Notes: generated from the letters alone by a model not told the origin. A DNA stretch of 64,000 nt from Pirellulales bacterium (GCA_016931995.1 JAFGDS010000069.1:1-64000), one strand, 5' to 3'. Positions 1 to 8,480 are shown, counted from the stretch's first letter. Translations and numbers: made by a program.

Positions 1-51
1 AATCACAAAATCGTGAGCGAAGGACTTCAGTCCGAAGCCACGATTCTCAAC

Positions 52-115
52 GAACCCACCGCCTTGCAGGCGGTGGTGGTTCAGTTCTTCTCCGTGTCCT
101 CCGTGTCTCCGTGGT
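52..115. repeat. Palindromic element plus phased C/T-rich repeat at the left edge
   Basis: Bases 52-82 form a near-perfect inverted repeat around the centre TTGCA, with arms CCACCGCC and GGCGGTGG. A further small palindrome, GGACTTCAGTCC, lies at 22-33. Bases 88-114 are a run of CTCCGTG-type units; the same kind of run recurs at 57564-57597. No gene is visible in 1-154. These look like members of the dispersed intergenic repeat population of this genome; their function is unknown. Confidence 0.55.
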
Positions 116-154
116 CGACCCATTGCGGGGCTTCGTGGCGGTCGGCTGTTTGGC

Positions 155-1060
155 CTATCGTGTTTCGACGATCGCGAAGTCGGCCCAGAGGAGCGGATGA
201 TCCGACGCGCCGTTGTCGATCGCGCCGGCGGCCGTGCAGCGAAGGCCGCGTGAAAAGATCCAGTCGACTCGGCCCGGAGGCGGCGCCGCGTCGTGCCGGC
301 CGATGACCTCTTCGACCCCGGGCCGCTGGGCAAGGTCTTGGATCAGCGGATCGTCTGGCGGCAGGTTCAGATCGCCCAGCAGAATGGCCGGCTTCTCCAA
401 CGCCAGAAACAGCCGGGCTACCGCGTCGAACTGGACCGAACGATCCTCGGCCGATCGCTGCGTGAGGTGCGTGAGGAGCACGCGGACCGGGCGGCCTTGG
501 TGTTCCAGCACGACCAGAATGGCGTTGCGGTGGCTCGGCTCGCGGCGGCAGGGCAGCGGGATCCGCTGCCAGCCCTGGATGGGCAGCCGCGTCAATACGG
601 CGTTGCCGAACTGCTGGACGTACCATTGCCGCGAGGCGGGCGCAAAGAGCCACGCCCGATCGAGAAGGCGGCCCAGCTCCTCCGCCTGATTGCCGCCGAC
701 GCTCGTGCCGTGGACTTCGTTGAGGCCCGCGAGGTCAACGTCGCGCAGGCACTCGGCCGAGCGCGCAAGGTCGCGGCGGCCGTCGGGACCCTTGCCGCGG
801 TGGATGTTGAACGCGGCGACGCGGAACGTCGGTCGCGCGGCGGCGACCGGTGTGAAGGTCCCTTCGATCTCGGTTCCCGCGGCGGGCCCTTCGTCGACGC
901 GGAGCGACGCGTGCCAGACCATTCCGCCGACGATGACCAGCACGGCCGAGGCGGCGACAACCCAGCGGCGGTTCCCGCGACGATGATTCTCCAAGGCGGC
1001 GTCTCCCGCAAATCCGAATGACCAAGTCTCAATGACCAACGACCGGCCGGATCTCGGCAT
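155..1060 (-). CDS. Endonuclease/exonuclease/phosphatase (EEP) family protein, membrane-anchored
   Basis: A 301-residue protein with one hydrophobic segment near residues 33-50 followed by an EEP fold. Visible landmarks are AAFNIHRGKG (about 82-91, with the metal-binding Asn of the family), a Glu in GLNEVHG, GDLNLPPDD in the second half and the C-terminal SDHPLLWADF, which carries the catalytic His. These are the DNase I/sphingomyelinase-type metal and catalytic sites, so it is a metal-dependent phosphodiesterase; the substrate (nucleic acid, lipid or inositol phosphate) cannot be told. The helix suggests anchoring with the enzyme outside the cytoplasm. The ATG at 1060 lacks a Shine-Dalgarno sequence. 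A TTG at 994 has GGGAG eight bases upstream, and the stretch before it reads through a GACCAA-type repeat, so 994 may be the true start. Divergent from the DUF4254 gene. Confidence 0.75.
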   Translation of the reverse strand: MPRSGRSLVIETWSFGFAGDAALENHRRGNRRWVVAASAVLVIVGGMVWHASLRVDEGPAAGTEIEGTFTPVAAARPTFRVAAFNIHRGKGPDGRRDLARSAECLRDVDLAGLNEVHGTSVGGNQAEELGRLLDRAWLFAPASRQWYVQQFGNAVLTRLPIQGWQRIPLPCRREPSHRNAILVVLEHQGRPVRVLLTHLTQRSAEDRSVQFDAVARLFLALEKPAILLGDLNLPPDDPLIQDLAQRPGVEEVIGRHDAAPPPGRVDWIFSRGLRCTAAGAIDNGASDHPLLWADFAIVETR

Positions 1061-1172
1061 CGCGCCCCCCGGCTGATCTTGTGGCGGAGGGGCAAAACTG
1101 CTACCCTCTCGACCTTCGCGCGCCGGCCTTCGTGGCGCCCCCGATGAAAACCCACCCAATGGAGGCATATCC

Positions 1173-1778
1173 GTGATCGACGTCAAGGCCATTACCGATC
1201 TTCAACGCGAGGCTGTCAAGCGGTGGCACGAAGACAAGATCGCGAATCCTTATGAAGATTTCCTGGCGCTGGTGTGCCGGCAGCACGAGCAGAACTACCG
1301 GCTGTGGCACGAGGAGGACGTCGCCCGGTCGCCGGAGGTGAGCGACGCGGATCTGGCCGAAATCAAGCGGCGGATCGACCGGCTCAACCAGCGGCGCAAC
1401 GACCTGATCGAACAGATGGACGACCACCTCATCGCCCAGCTTGTCGCGGAGGGCATTGGCCCCGCTCCCGGCGCTCGGCTCAACACGGAGACGCCGGCCA
1501 GCGCGATCGACCGGCTTTCGATCCTGTCGCTGCGGATCTACCACATGCAGGAGCAGGCCGCGCGGGAAGACGCCGACGCCACCCATCGGCAGAAGGCGGA
1601 GGACCGTCTGGTCATCCTGCACGAGCAGCGGCGGGATCTGTCCCGATCGCTTGCCGAGCTGTTGGGGGACGTCTTCGCCGGCCGGAAGATCCTGAAGGTC
1701 TACCGGCAAATGAAGATGTACAACGACCCGACGATGAACCCGTATCTGTACAACGCGGGCAAGGGCAAGGCGGCGTAG
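1173..1778 (+). CDS. DUF4254 domain protein
   Basis: 201 residues, nearly all helical by composition. It opens with MIDVKAITDLQ and contains NPYEDFLALVC and a charged, coiled-coil-like region around residues 45-75 (IKRRIDRLNQRRNDLIEQM). This matches my recollection of DUF4254, a planctomycete-enriched family of unknown function. The start is an ATG whose frame covers the whole conserved N-terminus; a GGAGG lies about ten bases upstream. There is no signal peptide or membrane segment, so it is probably cytoplasmic. It is transcribed toward the PEP-CTERM gene, with a strong stem-loop in the convergent gap. No biochemical role can be assigned. Confidence 0.8.
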   Translation: MIDVKAITDLQREAVKRWHEDKIANPYEDFLALVCRQHEQNYRLWHEEDVARSPEVSDADLAEIKRRIDRLNQRRNDLIEQMDDHLIAQLVAEGIGPAPGARLNTETPASAIDRLSILSLRIYHMQEQAAREDADATHRQKAEDRLVILHEQRRDLSRSLAELLGDVFAGRKILKVYRQMKMYNDPTMNPYLYNAGKGKAA

Positions 1779-1849
1779 GCAGCCGCGCTCGATCCACCTT
1801 GGCCGCCATCGATCGCGAGACGGATCGGTGGGCCAAGCTCTGCCTGACA

Positions 1850-1887
1850 CCTTGGGAGTACGGCGACTTGCCGCCGCACTCCCAAGG
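1850..1887. repeat. Stem-loop in convergent gap (GACTTG-core family, copy 1)
   Basis: The 10-base arm CCTTGGGAGT pairs perfectly with ACTCCCAAGG; an inner CGGC/GCCG pairing surrounds an ACTT loop. It sits between two genes transcribed toward each other, so it could end transcription from both sides. A much longer relative lies at 3829-3894. Confidence 0.7.
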
Positions 1888-1894
1888 CACGGAC

Positions 1895-2830
1895 CTACCC
1901 TGGCCGACTGCCACGCCTGCCCGCCCGAAGGGCCAGGACCGTCAAGATGCCCGCCGCGATCGTGACGAGCACCCCCGGCTCGGGCACGGGGGCGGGAAGA
2001 AGCCCCTGCGTCATGAAGGGCATAATCATGGGCGGTGTTGAGGTGGTGGCCGTGTCCATGTGCGTCGCAGTTCCGATGAGCTCGCCCGCCGCGAATCCGC
2101 CCGGTGGCTCGTCGGAGGTGAAGAAGAACACGGACGAGAGCATTCCACCCGTGGATAGTTCGTACCACGAGAACTCCGCGCGGGCATCGGACGCGCTTGC
2201 CGAGTGCGGAAGCGCGTTGCCGACGCCAAGCCACTCGCCAAACGGGCAGGGCTGGCCGTTGAGATCCACGCCGACCACCGTTAAGCCATCCTCGGGAATG
2301 TTCTCAGGTGGGCTCCCGCCAGAACCGCCCAGGCCGTAATGACCTTGCCGCACGAGGGCGTCTCCGTCGAGAAACGCGAAGCACGTGGGGAACTCAATGG
2401 GCGGCGGGTCGCCAACAGGAACATCCGCTCCACGGACGTAGCCCATCGACCGCGAGCCCAATGCCGACATCCGAATGCGATCCACCGAATGCTCTATGTT
2501 GGGCGCGGCGCCCTGAAAATCGCCGACGATCTGGAAGAAGTAGACGTAGGGGGCGTCGCTGCCCTGGTCGCCGCCGGAAGGACCCAGCGCGCGGAAGTAC
2601 GTGGGGTCGATGCCGCAGGCGGCCCAGTCGTCGGTCCAATTGTCGTCTTCCGTCTGATAAACCGCGAAACTGACCGCCAGGTAGTCGCCCGGCGCGAACG
2701 TCGCCGGCGGCGCCATCACGGTATGGCCGGTGAACGCGGGCAGGAACCCCGCCGCCGAGGTGGAAATCATCGCGGCGACCAGCGTTATCGCCGCGACGCC
2801 GCAAGCCGCGGAGCGTGGGAAGGCGTTCAT
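1895..2830 (-). CDS. PEP-CTERM sorting-domain protein
   Basis: 311 residues. A signal peptide covers roughly residues 1-27 (hydrophobic core VAAITLVAAMIS). The C-terminus has VPEPGVLVTIAAGIL followed by a basic tail (RAGRRGSRPG), the classic PEP-CTERM signal for export and cleavage by an exosortase. The body between is rich in Gly, Asp and aromatic residues and has no recognisable enzyme motif. A surface or exopolymer-associated role is the usual expectation. The family marks organisms with an exosortase/EPS system, but no exosortase is in this window. A second PEP-CTERM gene lies 105 bases upstream on the same strand; the two share little beyond the sorting tail. Confidence 0.8.
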   Translation of the reverse strand: MNAFPRSAACGVAAITLVAAMISTSAAGFLPAFTGHTVMAPPATFAPGDYLAVSFAVYQTEDDNWTDDWAACGIDPTYFRALGPSGGDQGSDAPYVYFFQIVGDFQGAAPNIEHSVDRIRMSALGSRSMGYVRGADVPVGDPPPIEFPTCFAFLDGDALVRQGHYGLGGSGGSPPENIPEDGLTVVGVDLNGQPCPFGEWLGVGNALPHSASASDARAEFSWYELSTGGMLSSVFFFTSDEPPGGFAAGELIGTATHMDTATTSTPPMIMPFMTQGLLPAPVPEPGVLVTIAAGILTVLALRAGRRGSRPG

Positions 2831-2880
2831 GGGTGCTCTCCTTTGTCAGTCCAAGAGTATCGAAGCATCGCCCTCGGGCG

Positions 2881-2897
2881 GATCCCGCCGCGGGATC
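2881..2897. repeat. Perfect short palindrome between the two PEP-CTERM genes
   Basis: GATCCCGC and GCGGGATC flank a single C. It lies after the stop of the frameshifted PEP-CTERM gene (2936) and before the start of the next gene (2830) on the minus strand. It could be an operator or attenuator, or chance in GC-rich DNA. Confidence 0.4.
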
Positions 2898-2935
2898 TAC
2901 CCAAGGAGAAACGGGTTAACAACAGTCCAGCGCCA

Positions 2936-3609
2936 TCAACTGGTCGGTCGCGTACCCACGCGACGTCGCTCAACAGATAGCAGGACGATTCCAAAAGCGG
3001 CCACGCCTGCAATGCTCGGCTCCGGCACGGCGAACTGAACAAGGGTTCGGCTACCATTGTCGAAAACCCACACGTGCTCCCCGTCGTGGGCTACGCCGAA
3101 TGGATCGTCAAGTCCGGTGGTCCAGGTTTCGAGGACGTCGCCGGTGCGGGTGAGTTGATAGACGACGTTGTCGGCGCCGGGTTGTTAAGAACGCCCGCGG
3201 TCAGCGTCACCCAGAGATGGCTTCCGTCCCAGGCGATCCCGCTCCGCTCGGCCAGCGGGGCGCCGAAGGCGAACGTCTTCCGAACCGAGCCGTCCGCAGG
3301 GTCCAAGGCAAAGACATGCCCCAACGCGGCGTCGGAGCCGCCGGCTGGGCCCACGAGTTTCTCAAAAGGAGCCGTCCAGAGAGATTGTCCGTCCCACGCG
3401 ATATCTCGTCCGAATTGGAATTCGTCCGGAAACTCGATCGTGTGAATTGCCTGTAGTGTCCCTGCCCATCCAAGTCCGCCCAGGGCCGACCAGATTGCCA
3501 CGAGAAACGCGAGAGCGACGATGCCGAAGTGATGTGCCCCCAGAAAAGGCTGCTTACGTTGACCTGTACGCTTCCCATCCCTCCCCAAAGCGGCGACAGA
3601 GTTCTTCAT
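2936..3609 (-). pseudogene. PEP-CTERM beta-propeller-like protein, broken by a one-base frameshift
   Basis: Starts at ATG 3609 with AGGAGG seven bases upstream. The first frame gives a signal peptide (core GIVALAFLVAIWSALGG) and two blade-like repeats, DIAWDGQSLW and GIAWDGSHLW. It continues to a stop near 3091 without a sorting tail. From about 3175 the adjacent frame carries a third copy of the repeat (GVAHDGEHVW) and a perfect PEP-CTERM tail, VPEPSIAGVAAFGIVLL plus basic residues, stopping at 2936. Restoring one C in the CCC run near 3180 (AAC CCC GGC GCC) joins the halves as NNPGADNVVYQL. So the gene is either a recent pseudogene or an assembly or sequencing error. The intact product would be about 224 residues, secreted and exosortase-processed. 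A good promoter lies upstream at 3694-3721. Confidence 0.8.
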
Positions 3610-3693
3610 GTCGACTCCTCCTGAGAACACAAGACCTCGCCAGCGGAACACAACCTACACCGCCGATGAGCACGCCAACCCCCCCAAGGCTAC

Positions 3694-3721
3694 TATATAA
3701 GCAGCTTGATAATTATGTCAA
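3694..3721 (-). promoter_or_regulatory. Sigma70-type promoter for the frameshifted PEP-CTERM gene
   Basis: On the minus strand TTGACA (3721-3716) is followed by a 16-base spacer and TATATA (3699-3694). This is a consensus -35 and a near-consensus -10, in an AT-rich island within GC-rich DNA. Transcription would begin near 3687, about 78 bases before the ATG at 3609. Confidence 0.65.
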
Positions 3722-3828
3722 GCAGATGCTCAGCTTTCTTGGGGGGTATGGCTACATCGCGTGGGTACGCCACGTGGCACGCTTCGGTGAGGCCCCGACG
3801 GGAATGCCTGCGGCGCCGTCAGGCTCTA

Positions 3829-3894
3829 GGGAGTGCGGTGACTTGTCGCCGCTTTTTTCGAGGCAAGAAAGCGGCGACAAGTCGCCGCACTCCC
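3829..3894. repeat. Long inverted repeat (GACTTGTCGCC family, copy 2)
   Basis: Two arms of about 27 bases (GGGAGTGCGG..., and its complement ending ...CCGCACTCCC) pair with one mismatch around a loop of roughly 12 bases. It lies in the 531-base gap between the PEP-CTERM gene and the plsC-like gene. Apart from this element and the minus-strand promoter, nothing gene-like is seen in 3610-4140. Copy 1 at 1850-1887 shares the core. Confidence 0.75.
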
Positions 3895-4140
3895 AAAGGA
3901 CCGTCCGGCCGCTGGGCAATTTCCACAGCCGAGGGCGGCCGTGCCACGGGGGGATCGTCACCTCATCCGTTCCATCGGGCGCGATGGAGCGCACACGTGA
4001 CAGCCCTGACTCCCCGGGGTGCCCTTCCGGAGAGGTATTTCCCTTGGCCAAGTGGCCGGTTAGGATGGTCTCTTGGTCAAAATGGTATAAATGTGGAAAG
4101 GGGAGATGACGGCTCGGTTCCCCTCGCGGGGGATGTCGGG

Positions 4141-4755
4141 ATGGAGACGACGATCACGATCAATGTGTTGGCCCTGATCGCGCGGGTGCTCAGTGGGGCG
4201 AGCGTGCGTTGGGTGGACTGCCAGCCGGACACCTGCCAGAGGGTCTACTTCGCGAACCATACAAGCCACCTGGACGCCTTGGTGCTGTGGTCGGCGCTGC
4301 CGGCCGACGTGAGGGCAAGAACGCGGCCGGTCGGGGCGAAGGACTATTGGTCGGCCGGGCGAATCCGCCGGTACTTCTCCACCCGGGTGTTCAACGCCCT
4401 GCTGATCGACCGCCAGGAGATCAAGGTGCACCAGAGCCCGGTGGACTTGATGATCCGCGAGATCGGGCACCGCGATTCGTTGATCGTGTTTCCCGAAGGG
4501 GGGCGGAGCGACGGCCGCGAGGTGGGCGAGTTCAAGAGCGGCCTGTACTACTTGTGCAAGAAGCGGCCGGACCTGGAGTGCATTCCCGTCTATTTGGACA
4601 ACATGAACCGCATTCTTCCGCGGGGGCAATTTCTGCCCGTGCCGCTGTTGAGTTGCATCACGTTCGGCCCGCCCATTTGGCTCGAAGCCGACGAATCGAA
4701 AGACGATTTTCTCCGCCGGGCCCGGCAGGCGGTTTTGCAGTTGAAGGAGAGTTAA
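4141..4755 (+). CDS. Lysophospholipid acyltransferase (PlsC family)
   Basis: 204 residues from the ATG at 4141. It contains the acyltransferase motif NHTSHLD (39-45, the catalytic HX4D) and motif III FPEGGRSDG near residue 120, which binds the glycerol phosphate. IPVYLDN matches the later conserved block. Expected reaction: transfer of an acyl group to 1-acyl-glycerol-3-phosphate to give phosphatidic acid at the inner membrane face. The next gene is a CDP-diacylglycerol synthase, the following step in phospholipid synthesis, which supports the call. The frame stays open far upstream, but the upstream part overlaps the 3829-3894 inverted repeat and lacks family similarity, so the short start is preferred. 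Confidence 0.82.
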   Translation: METTITINVLALIARVLSGASVRWVDCQPDTCQRVYFANHTSHLDALVLWSALPADVRARTRPVGAKDYWSAGRIRRYFSTRVFNALLIDRQEIKVHQSPVDLMIREIGHRDSLIVFPEGGRSDGREVGEFKSGLYYLCKKRPDLECIPVYLDNMNRILPRGQFLPVPLLSCITFGPPIWLEADESKDDFLRRARQAVLQLKES

Positions 4756-4768
4756 GCGGCGTGTCGCG

Positions 4769-4845
4769 TCATCCCGAGCGAAGCGAAGGATCTCGTCTCG
4801 CACGGAATCGCGGAGGCCAGATACTTCGCTTCTCCCAGCATGACG
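4769..4845. repeat. REP-like element, GAGCGAAGCGAAGGATC family (copy 1)
   Basis: Begins TCATCCCGAGCGAAGCGAAG, ends in CAGCATGACGG, and contains a roughly complementary TTCGCTTCTCCC arm. The two ends are imperfect inverted repeats. It fills most of the gap between the plsC-like and cdsA genes. Further copies lie at 8326, 8981, 21250, 43016, 46400, 50277, 54937 and 56610. Confidence 0.8.
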
Positions 4846-4921
4846 GCCGGGCGGGCGGCATGTCCGCGCACGCGTGGGCATGGCGCCCGAACGGGAATGG
4901 GCCTCTCAAATCGAGACGCGG

Positions 4922-5866
4922 ATGGACGGACGGACGTTGGGTTTGATCGGAAGCGTGCTGGTCCTGTTGGGCTCGGCGACGGTCGCGGTGCGCGTGTTGC
5001 GGCGCCGGCCGGACCCGGGGATCAACCCGGCGATCCTCGAAACGTTCCGCCTGCGCGTTTGGGCGTGGTGGCTGCTGTTCGCCACGGTGGCCGGCGCGTG
5101 CCTGATCGGCAAGACGGCCACGGTGATCGTTTTTGGGCTGATGTCGTTCTGGGCCCTGCGCGAGTTCATCACGCTCACGCCCACCCGGCCCGGCGACCAT
5201 CGGGCGTTGTTCTGGGTGTTTTTCCTCTTGACGCCGCTGCAATTCGTCCTCGTGGCGATGGAGAACTACGGGCTTTATAGCATTGTCATTCCCGTCTATG
5301 GATTTTTGTTCGTTCCCGTCCGGGTGGCCATGGCGGGCGATCACAAGCGGTTTCTGGAACGGGTGGCGAAGATCCAGACGGGGCTTCTGATCTGCGTCTA
5401 CTGTCTGAGCTACGCGCCGGCGTTGATGACGCTCCGCGGGAGCGAGGCCGCGCCGTTTAGCAGCGCGGGCTTGCTCCTGTACTTCGTGGTGATAGTGCAA
5501 CTGAGCGACATGCTGCAATACGTTTGGGCGCAGATTCCCAGCCGGCACGTGATCGTGCCCACCGTCAGTCCCGGGCGGACGTGGGAAGGGCTTCTGGGCG
5601 GAACGGCCAGCGTCGCGCTGGTGGGCGCGGTGCTCTGTTGGGCAACGCCGTTTCCGTTCTACGTGTCGGCGTTGCTCTCGGCGGTGATTGCCCTGATGGG
5701 CTTCGCGGGAGGGCTGACCATGTCGGCGATCAAGCGGGATCGCGGCGTCAAGGACTACGGCACCCTGGTCGAAGGCCACGGCGGCGTGCTGGACCGGATC
5801 GACTCGATTTGCTTTGCCGCGCCGGTCTTCTTCCATATTGCCCGATTGCTCATCCCGCACGCGTGA
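4922..5866 (+). CDS. cdsA: Phosphatidate cytidylyltransferase (CDP-diacylglycerol synthase)
   Basis: About 314 residues with eight or so hydrophobic segments. Near the C-terminus [13 protein letters not shown] plus [11 protein letters not shown] reproduces the CDP-diglyceride synthetase signature (S-x-x-K-R-x4-K-D ... H-G-G-x-x-D-R-x-D), whose acidic residues bind metal. It makes CDP-diacylglycerol from CTP and phosphatidic acid, the branch point for phospholipid head groups. It sits after the acyltransferase that makes its substrate. The start is uncertain: ATG 4922 precedes the first membrane helix directly; ATG 4880 and GTG 4874 are in frame but have no better ribosome binding site. Confidence 0.88.
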   Translation: MDGRTLGLIGSVLVLLGSATVAVRVLRRRPDPGINPAILETFRLRVWAWWLLFATVAGACLIGKTATVIVFGLMSFWALREFITLTPTRPGDHRALFWVFFLLTPLQFVLVAMENYGLYSIVIPVYGFLFVPVRVAMAGDHKRFLERVAKIQTGLLICVYCLSYAPALMTLRGSEAAPFSSAGLLLYFVVIVQLSDMLQYVWAQIPSRHVIVPTVSPGRTWEGLLGGTASVALVGAVLCWATPFPFYVSALLSAVIALMGFAGGLTMSAIKRDRGVKDYGTLVEGHGGVLDRIDSICFAAPVFFHIARLLIPHA

Positions 5867-5883
5867 CGCACGTGCCGCCAGCC

Positions 5884-6342
5884 ATGCACGAACTCTTCAT
5901 GAAGGCGGCCCTGGCCGAGGCCGAAGCGGCGCTGGCCGAGGGCGAGGCGCCCGTCGGCGCCGCGATCGTCCACGGCAACCGCGTGATTGCCCGGGCGCAC
6001 AACCAACGCGAACAGCTTCACGACCCGACGGCCCACGCCGAGATGATCGCCATCACGCAGGCGGCCGCGGCGCTGCAAAGTTGGCGTCTGGAGGGCTGCG
6101 CGCTCTACGTGACGCTCGAACCCTGCCCCATGTGCGCGGGGGCGATCCTCCAAGCCCGCATTCCCACGGTCGTCTACGGCGCCACCGACCCGAAGGCCGG
6201 CGCCGTCCGCACGCTCTTCCGGCTGCTGGAAGATGAGCGGCTCAACCACCGCTGCCAGATCGTCTCGGGCGTGCTGGCCGAGCCGTGCGGTCGGATCCTC
6301 ACCCGATTTTTCCAGGCCCAACGCCGGCTGGGGAAGAAATAG
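5884..6342 (+). CDS. tadA: tRNA adenosine(34) deaminase
   Basis: 152 residues, full length for TadA. The zinc site is HAEM (His51, catalytic Glu53) and EPCPMCAGA (Cys81, Cys84). It converts A34 to inosine in tRNA-Arg(ACG), allowing wobble reading of CGN codons. The C-terminus [11 protein letters not shown] has the basic helix usual for tRNA binding. It lies 17 bases after cdsA, so is likely cotranscribed. It ends three bases from the convergent Dabb gene. Other cytidine-deaminase-fold enzymes (guanine deaminase, for example) are possible, but the loop sequences fit TadA best. Confidence 0.9.
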   Translation: MHELFMKAALAEAEAALAEGEAPVGAAIVHGNRVIARAHNQREQLHDPTAHAEMIAITQAAAALQSWRLEGCALYVTLEPCPMCAGAILQARIPTVVYGATDPKAGAVRTLFRLLEDERLNHRCQIVSGVLAEPCGRILTRFFQAQRRLGKK

Positions 6343-6345
6343 GCG

Positions 6346-6762
6346 TCACTCTTTCACGACGTAGTCCACGACAACCACCTTCTCCAGGTGGGGCCGGAGG
6401 ATGGCGACGAAGGCCTTGTGGGCTTCGTGCGGCAGGTAGGCGTCGCGGCCCTTGACGTCGTCAAACGTGATGAGGAAGCAGTGCGTCAGGCCCTCGGAGA
6501 GCCCTTCCTCACTGTTGTTCGTGCCCCATTCGAACGCGACGATCTCGGGGATCTTGGTTGGCAGCTTGCAGAACTCGGATTCGATGGTCTTGATCTGGTC
6601 CGGCGTGGTGCCTTCCTTGAATTGCAGCATGACGGCGTGCCGGAGCTTGCCAAGTTGCGGGTTCTTGGCCTTCGCCTTGGTCGGCCCCTGGGCCACGGTG
6701 GGCAGAATCACTCCCAGGCCGACGACCAAGGCGAGCGACACGACGAGGACGGTGCGTTTCAT
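6346..6762 (-). CDS. Secreted Dabb-domain (stress-responsive A/B barrel) protein
   Basis: 138 residues. It begins MKRTVLVVSLALVVGLGVIL, a cleavable signal peptide ending near AQG. A Dabb domain follows: LRHAVMLQFKEGTTPDQIKT, WGTNNSEEGLSEGLTH, DAYLPHEAHKAFV and VVVVDYVVKE. The domain is a dimeric alpha/beta barrel; many members have no known reaction. The conserved H-A-V-M-L-x-F-K opening and the PxHxxF-like segment are present. The exported form is common in planctomycetes. No catalytic role is claimed. Only three bases separate its stop from that of tadA. Confidence 0.85.
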   Translation of the reverse strand: MKRTVLVVSLALVVGLGVILPTVAQGPTKAKAKNPQLGKLRHAVMLQFKEGTTPDQIKTIESEFCKLPTKIPEIVAFEWGTNNSEEGLSEGLTHCFLITFDDVKGRDAYLPHEAHKAFVAILRPHLEKVVVVDYVVKE

Positions 6763-6804
6763 GGTTTGTGTCTCCAACGAACTAAAAACGTGTTTCAAAA
6801 TTGG

Positions 6805-6903
6805 GTGCCACTGCTGGCTTGTCCAGCAGTGTTTCTCCTCCGGAATCTGCCCTGTTCTGCCGCAGGATTGGCCGGGCACTGCTGGACAAGCCAGCAGTGG
6901 CAC
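6805..6903. repeat. REP-like inverted pair, CTGCTGGCTTGTCCAGCAG family (copy 1)
   Basis: The 27-base arm GTGCCACTGCTGG...CAGCAGTG at 6805-6831 is repeated in inverse orientation at 6877-6903, nearly perfectly, around a 45-base spacer. Each arm is itself a hairpin. It lies in the divergent gap between the Dabb gene and apt. Relatives are at 7668-7747, 46435-46503 and 56417-56445. Confidence 0.85.
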
Positions 6904-7096
6904 CCCCATGTCGGCCGCAACGCATTTCAAAACACGCTCCAAGAAATGGATTGCGGGACGAACGCGGTCGAGTATACCCTGCCGACGGCGGCCTGAGGAA
7001 GGTACGCCGGGCGGAAGACCCTTTCCGCCGGGCGAGGACTTCTCTATATTGGGGGGCTTACCCACGATGTCAAACTGAGTCGAGGAGCCTTTGCCC

Positions 7097-7642
7097 ATGC
7101 CTTCACCAAGCCCGTTGGCCCGCCTCGATTTGCGCGACTTCATTGGCGCGGTGCCGGATTTCCCCAAACGCGGCGTCCTGTTTCGCGACATCACGCCCCT
7201 TCTGGCCTCGCCCGAGGCGTTCGCCCAGGCGATCGACCAATTGGCCGAGCAGGTGCGGGGTAAGCAGGTCGGTCGGATCGTGGCGGCCGAGGCGCGGGGG
7301 TTTCTGCTGGCGGCGCCGTTGGCGTTGAAGCTGCGCGTGCCCTTGGTGCCCATCCGCAAGCCCGGCAAGCTGCCCGGCCGGACCGTGTCGCACTCCTACC
7401 ATCTCGAATACGGCACGGACACCCTGGAGATGCTCGCCGACGCCGTGCCGTCGGGAGCGCGGATCCTCGTGGTGGACGACCTTTTGGCCACGGGCGGAAC
7501 CGTGGACGCCTGCTGCCGGATGGTTGAAGAGGCCGGCGGGGTGGTGGTGGGTTGCGCCTTCCTGATCGAACTGGTCGGACTGGGCGGGGCGGACAAGCTG
7601 GCGCCCCGCGACGTTATCCGGCTGATCCAGTACGAGGAGTAG
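7097..7642 (+). CDS. apt: Adenine phosphoribosyltransferase
   Basis: 181 residues. The PRPP-binding loop ILVVDDLLATGGT is at about 123-136. The N-terminal DFPKRGVLFRDITPLL and EARGFLLAAPLA are diagnostic for APRT, as is the flexible-loop RKPGKLPG. It salvages adenine to AMP with PRPP in the cytoplasm. The start is ATG 7097, nine bases after GAGGAG; a TTG six bases upstream is too close to that site. The PRPP synthase (prs) is elsewhere in the window. A palindromic element follows the stop. Confidence 0.93.
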   Translation: MPSPSPLARLDLRDFIGAVPDFPKRGVLFRDITPLLASPEAFAQAIDQLAEQVRGKQVGRIVAAEARGFLLAAPLALKLRVPLVPIRKPGKLPGRTVSHSYHLEYGTDTLEMLADAVPSGARILVVDDLLATGGTVDACCRMVEEAGGVVVGCAFLIELVGLGGADKLAPRDVIRLIQYEE

Positions 7643-7667
7643 CGCCGACGGGGTATCTAGCCGGGAG

Positions 7668-7747
7668 GGCGCCACTGCTGGCTTGTCCAGCAGTGTCTCC
7701 ACGACCAGCGCTGGTAACACACTGCTGGGCAAGCCAGCAGTGGCGCC
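7668..7747. repeat. REP-like inverted pair, CTGCTGGCTTGTCCAGCAG family (copy 2)
   Basis: Arms at 7668-7695 and 7720-7747 are complementary over about 28 bases with one mismatch; the outer ends GGCGCC/GGCGCC extend the stem. It lies 25 bases after apt and could end its transcript. The rest of the 307-base gap up to 7949 shows no gene. Confidence 0.85.
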
Positions 7748-7949
7748 CGCGCACGGCTCGGCAGGAGCCTCACCCTCCCGAAGAATTCGCCACCTTGCCC
7801 AACCGGCACAACCGGACTGGCACGGCCGACACAGGCCGCAGAGTCCGCCTCTCCGGGTTCGGCCAGTGACCTTGTCCGCACGATGATGAGAAGAGCCAAG
7901 ACCATCTTGGGCCCGTCGCTTTCGAGGCAAGGTCGCGGGAGGGTGTGCC

Positions 7950-8291
7950 GTGCGCAACCGCTTCATCGTAGCAGTGGCCAGTGTGTTGCTTCTCGCGGCT
8001 GCCTGGCCGTCGGAGGCCGTCGAGTTGGGCCGGGTGCTGGGGTGGCCGCGGCGGCCGGCGCCCGCCTGGCAGGGCAATCCGCGAGCGCCTTCGCCCGAGG
8101 GCCAATCGGCCGGCATCCCCGGCCCGCATCGCTACCCCGAGTACAACCAAAGCTCGCCCTGGTACGGCTACGGATTCGGCGTGCCGACGTACAGTTGGGG
8201 CTGGTTCGGGGCGACCTACCGTCCGGCCACGAATTGCCACACCGGTTTCTACGGCGATTATTATCAATGGGGCTACCGGCGGGGGTACTAA
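7950..8291 (+). CDS. Small secreted Gly/Tyr-rich protein
   Basis: 113 residues from a GTG start with GGGAGGG about seven bases upstream. The signal peptide spans residues 1-23 (core FIVAVASVLLLAAAW, cleavage near SEA). The mature part is rich in Pro, Gly, Tyr and Trp (YGYGFGVPTYSWGW, GYRRGY at the end) and has two Cys-poor, aromatic-rich stretches. I do not recognise a family. Such short aromatic secreted proteins are common in planctomycete genomes. It is followed by two repeat elements and then the feo promoter, so it is probably monocistronic. Confidence 0.65.
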   Translation: MRNRFIVAVASVLLLAAAWPSEAVELGRVLGWPRRPAPAWQGNPRAPSPEGQSAGIPGPHRYPEYNQSSPWYGYGFGVPTYSWGWFGATYRPATNCHTGFYGDYYQWGYRRGY

Positions 8292-8325
8292 AGGTCCATC
8301 CTGGAACCGCCATCATCGTGACAGG

Positions 8326-8398
8326 TCATCCCGAGCGAAGCGAAGGATCTCGTTGGCATCGCACGAGTTAAGATGCTTCGCTTCGCTCAGCATGACGG
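8326..8398. repeat. REP-like element, GAGCGAAGCGAAGGATC family (copy 2)
   Basis: Reads TCATCCCGAGCGAAGCGAAG at the left and CTTCGCTCAGCATGACGG at the right; the ends form an imperfect inverted repeat around a variable centre. It lies 34 bases after the small secreted gene. Confidence 0.8.
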
Positions 8399-8480
8399 AG
8401 GAAGGTGGGTTCTGGAACGGGCTCCCAACGGTCATTGACGTGGCGCGACGTCGGCCGCCGGGGGGACTGCACTGAATTTT

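Noticed and set aside
2936-3609. Programmed -1 frameshift in the PEP-CTERM gene
   Set aside because: No slippery heptamer with a downstream pseudoknot is apparent; a lost C in a CCC run explains the shift more simply. Not fully excluded.
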